Shown piece by piece: positions 4,887 to 7,345 of a stretch of 7,345 nucleotides of DNA. Source of the DNA: Pirellulaceae bacterium (lineage in GTDB: Bacteria > Planctomycetota > Planctomycetia > Pirellulales > Pirellulaceae). The notes beneath the pieces are model-generated. The model saw nothing but the letters and a program-made list of their open reading frames with translations. It was not told the origin of the DNA and ran no database searches. The stretch lies in contig JADLDX010000452.1 of NCBI GenBank assembly GCA_020846515.1, positions 1-7,345 on the forward strand, written 5' to 3'. The number at the start of each line of letters is the position of its first letter. Position 1 is the stretch's first letter. The translations under genes were made by a program, and so were the position numbers.

Positions 4887-6155
4887 ATGGCCAAGGAATC
4901 GTTTCGCTTCATCCATGCCAGCGACTTTCATCTAGAACGTCCAATGCAAGATGTATTGGACTTGCCGGATCATTTGCGGCGGACGCTCGTCGACGCCCCG
5001 TGGAAAGCGGCCGCCTCTGTTTTCGAGCATGCGGTAGTCGAAAACGTTGACTTTGTCGTATTGGTTGGCGATCTGCTCAATCCAGTTTCCGCTGGCGCTC
5101 AAGGCGTCGCCTTTTTGCTCGATCGCTTCGAAGAACTCGCCGCGCGCGGCATTGAAGTTTACTGGGCGGGCGGGGCAGCCGACGATCCAGATCGCTGGCC
5201 CGAAGCCGTGGCCTTACCAGCCAACGTGCATGTATTTTCCAAGCGACAAGTCGAACCGGTCGTCTTCCGACGCAATGGTCATCCCTTGGTTACCTTATTC
5301 GGCCGCAGCAGCGACGGTGCTGAATCGATACGCGCTGCTGAATATGCACACGAAGCTGAAGACAACTATGTCATCGCTGTGGCCTACGGACAAGCCGATG
5401 TTGAAACACTAGGCAATGAGCGTATCGACTACTGGGCTTTAGGTGGTCAACATCAACCGGAAACCTTATCGGCAGAACAACCCTGCATACGATATTGCGG
5501 ATCGCCTCAAGCTCGCGCGCTGAGCGAACCTGGCCCGCATGGATTTGTTTTGGTCGACCTGGACGCTCAGCGCAACATGCAGACGCATCAAGTCGAAGCG
5601 GATCTGGTGCGAACGACAATTCAAGTGATCGATGCCGACGATGTGGCTTTGGGTCGCGATCTACGTCAACTCTTAGCCCGCCGCGTGGCCCGCATTCAAA
5701 GCGAAGCGGCTGGCCGGCACGTACTGGTTCATTGGCGCGTGCATATGGATCTGGAAAATGCCAGCGTGGTTGGCCCCAGTGCGCTGGAGGAGCTGCTGTC
5801 CTGGTTGCGGCGCGAGTTCGGTCATGGCTCGCCAGCCTGCTGGTCGGTCGATATCGAAGTGCTTCCGCCCAAACAACTTCCGAAGAAGTGGCAGGATGAA
5901 GATACCATTCTGGGTGATTTTCTGCGGGTGGCTGCTGGGCATCGCAAGAACGCTGCCAAAGAACTAAATCTCAAGCCGTTGGTCGACGGTGAAACCCCAG
6001 GCGCTGCGCATTGGGCAGCCGCACTTTTACCTAACGAATCATCGGCTCAATTGGCCATGCTTGAACGCTCGACGCTTTTGGGAGTGGACATGCTTCGCGG
6101 GCATCAGATCGATTTGCTTGCGCCCACTCGCCGTTATGGAGGACTGGAAAAATGA
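4887..6155 (+). CDS. SbcD/YhaO-like metallophosphoesterase with degenerate active site
   Basis: A 422-residue calcineurin-like phosphoesterase of the DNA-repair exonuclease type (SbcD/Mre11/YhaO), cytoplasmic and expected to work with the ATPase encoded next. The N-terminal domain starts FIHASDFHL (8-16), with the metal ligands D13 and H15, and has VGDLLNP (60-66) with D62. Later motifs are altered: where GNHD is expected the sequence is WAGGAADDPDRW (93-104); the usual His after the next strand is Tyr (VIAVAYG, 162-168); and GHxH is GGQH (186-189), keeping only H189. CGSPQARALSEPGPHGFVLVDL (about 204-225) matches the family's capping segment. The C-terminal half (about 240-422) is a less conserved accessory region. 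It may be a weak nuclease, a different phosphoesterase or a structural partner. Its stop overlaps the ATPase start (ATGA), so the two are probably translationally coupled. Confidence 0.85.
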   Translation: MAKESFRFIHASDFHLERPMQDVLDLPDHLRRTLVDAPWKAAASVFEHAVVENVDFVVLVGDLLNPVSAGAQGVAFLLDRFEELAARGIEVYWAGGAADDPDRWPEAVALPANVHVFSKRQVEPVVFRRNGHPLVTLFGRSSDGAESIRAAEYAHEAEDNYVIAVAYGQADVETLGNERIDYWALGGQHQPETLSAEQPCIRYCGSPQARALSEPGPHGFVLVDLDAQRNMQTHQVEADLVRTTIQVIDADDVALGRDLRQLLARRVARIQSEAAGRHVLVHWRVHMDLENASVVGPSALEELLSWLRREFGHGSPACWSVDIEVLPPKQLPKKWQDEDTILGDFLRVAAGHRKNAAKELNLKPLVDGETPGAAHWAAALLPNESSAQLAMLERSTLLGVDMLRGHQIDLLAPTRRYGGLEK

Positions 6156-7345
6156 AGATCAAGGATGCACAAGTCGATGGCTTCGGCGTCTGGTCCGGAC
6201 TGACCGTCGATGGCTTGCCCGATACGATGAGCGTCTTTTATGGTCCGAACGAGGCTGGCAAGACAACGCTCATGCAATTCGTGCGCACCATGTTTTATGG
6301 ATTTACGCCCGAACGACGTCAGCGTTATTTGCCGCCTGTCTACGGTGGCAAGACTGGTGGAGCGATTCGCGTCACCGGGCCTGGTGGCGGTTATGAGATC
6401 GCGCGCCGTGCTCAATTGGATCAAGGCGGAGTCGCGGGGCAGCTGAGCGTCACGGGCTCCGATGGCCTGTCCCAAGGACAACATCGTCTGTCGATGTTGA
6501 TGGGCAGCATCGATGAAACCATCTTTACCAACGTCTTCGCTATCGGTCTGCGCGAACTGCAGGAACTGAGCACGCTGGATGATACGGCTGCGGCGGACGA
6601 ACTTTATAAACTTTCCAGCGGTTTGGATCGCGTGTCCTTGGTGGACGTGACGCGGCAGTTGCGGGCTGCGCGCAGTCAAGTCGTCGGCTTGACGCCTGAA
6701 GCCGGACAGATGCAGCAGTTGATGGTCAAACGCGAAAAGCTGCGCGATGAGATCGACAGTCTGACCGGCCGCGGTCGTCGTTGGGCTGAACTGGCCGCGC
6801 TCCGCAACACCCAGCAAGGTGAACTGGAAGAACTCAAACAACGCATCGAGCAATGGGAACTGGAATCGCGTAGCTTTGAAGTGGCCATCCAAGTTCGACC
6901 CAACTGGCAACAACGCGCTGGGCTGGTCGACCAGATCAACAGCCTGGCCGCGCGAACCGATGTCCCCGAGTCGGCCGCTGAGAAGTTGAATACTATCAAC
7001 GCCGAAGTGGCCCAGCGACAAACGAAACTCGCCGAGATCAAAACGCACCGTCGCGCCCTGCGCGATCGTTCGCGCAATCTACCGCTACGAGCCAGTTTGC
7101 TGAAGCTGACGTCCAAAATTGAAGCGGCTTCCGAGCAAGCGCCGTGGATCAGCCAGATTCAAAAGCACATCCAACGCATCGAATCTCAATTGGCGCAGAC
7201 GACCGAGCAACTGCGCGAAGATGCCAAACGCTTAGGCATCGGTGAAGAAGATTGCGAAGCGCTGCTGGCCGATCGTCGCATGGCGCGCATGCCCGACCTG
7301 TCACCCCAAGCCATCAACCAACTATCCGAGCCAGCGCGCGACGTG
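6152..7345 (+). CDS. SbcC/YhaN-like coiled-coil AAA ATPase (N-terminal part, runs off the window)
   Basis: A frame open from 6152 to the last base, 398 codons, without stop. The start MKIKDAQVDGFGVWSGL and the Walker A loop GPNEAGKTT (31-39), followed by LMQFVRTMFYGF, are typical of the YhaN/SbcC/Rad50-like ABC-type ATPases. IFTNVFAIGLRELQEL (124-139) is the conserved segment after the first nucleotide-binding lobe. From about residue 205 the protein is rich in Glu, Gln, Lys, Arg and Leu in heptad-like order (REKLRDEIDSL, LEELKQRIEQWELE, QRIESQLAQTTEQLRE), the first arm of a long coiled coil. Walker B and the signature motif should lie beyond the window. GGAGG at 6138-6142, inside the end of the previous gene, gives 9-nt spacing to the ATG, which overlaps that gene's stop. 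This partner architecture supports a DNA-end processing or repair complex. Confidence 0.88.
   Translation, partial: MKIKDAQVDGFGVWSGLTVDGLPDTMSVFYGPNEAGKTTLMQFVRTMFYGFTPERRQRYLPPVYGGKTGGAIRVTGPGGGYEIARRAQLDQGGVAGQLSVTGSDGLSQGQHRLSMLMGSIDETIFTNVFAIGLRELQELSTLDDTAAADELYKLSSGLDRVSLVDVTRQLRAARSQVVGLTPEAGQMQQLMVKREKLRDEIDSLTGRGRRWAELAALRNTQQGELEELKQRIEQWELESRSFEVAIQVRPNWQQRAGLVDQINSLAARTDVPESAAEKLNTINAEVAQRQTKLAEIKTHRRALRDRSRNLPLRASLLKLTSKIEAASEQAPWISQIQKHIQRIESQLAQTTEQLREDAKRLGIGEEDCEALLADRRMARMPDLSPQAINQLSEPARDV

Noticed and set aside
6134..7048. Long minus-strand open frame (304 codons)
   Set aside because: It lies antisense to the clear Walker A/coiled-coil ATPase frame, has no recognisable domain and is the kind of shadow that GC-rich codon use produces.

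Overview
This window most likely comes from a planctomycete (Pirellulales-like) chromosome. The inference rests on gene content and is not a database match: a bacterial protein of the tetrahydromethanopterin (H4MPT)-linked C1-transfer family, a zinc-ribbon-tipped AIM24/TIGR00266 protein, and a metallophosphoesterase/YhaN-like ATPase pair whose phosphoesterase reads 'WAGG..DDPDRWP' where most families have 'GNHD'. Genes are moderately GC-rich. I see no rRNA, tRNA, CRISPR array or intact transposase.

Layout. Bases 1-291 hold three copies of a structured palindromic repeat, two head-to-tail on + and one on -. The last also supplies a terminator-like hairpin behind larC. Bases 300-2781 carry two minus-strand genes that may be co-transcribed: a zinc-ribbon AIM24-family protein, then larC (nickel insertion into the nickel-pincer nucleotide cofactor) with an unusually long His/Asp-rich C-terminal tail. 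A 14-bp perfect palindrome lies in the 88-bp gap between them. A 183-bp divergent intergenic region (2782-2964) leads to a plus-strand gene of the MfnF-like/H4MPT-linked C1 family (2965-4080).

Bases 4081-4886 are about 800 bp without a convincing gene but full of structure: a 17-bp tandem repeat starting 1 bp after the stop codon, a 90-bp nested inverted repeat, a hairpin around a CCCCTAGGGG palindrome, a fourth copy of the structured repeat, and a pair of 30-bp direct repeats carrying a GACCTGACCCC motif. The last two genes (4887-6155 and 6152 to the window end) overlap by ATGA. They encode an SbcD/YhaO-like metallophosphoesterase and an SbcC/YhaN-like coiled-coil ATPase, by analogy a DNA-end processing or repair pair. 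The phosphoesterase has lost several canonical metal-binding residues.

The least explained signals are (i) the four-copy repeat, whose copies differ by compensatory changes that keep a hairpin; (ii) the degenerate phosphoesterase kept in tight coupling with its ATPase; and (iii) the dense set of inverted repeats at 4081-4886. The larC, C1-pathway and nuclease/ATPase genes look functionally unrelated, so I see no single pathway across the window.
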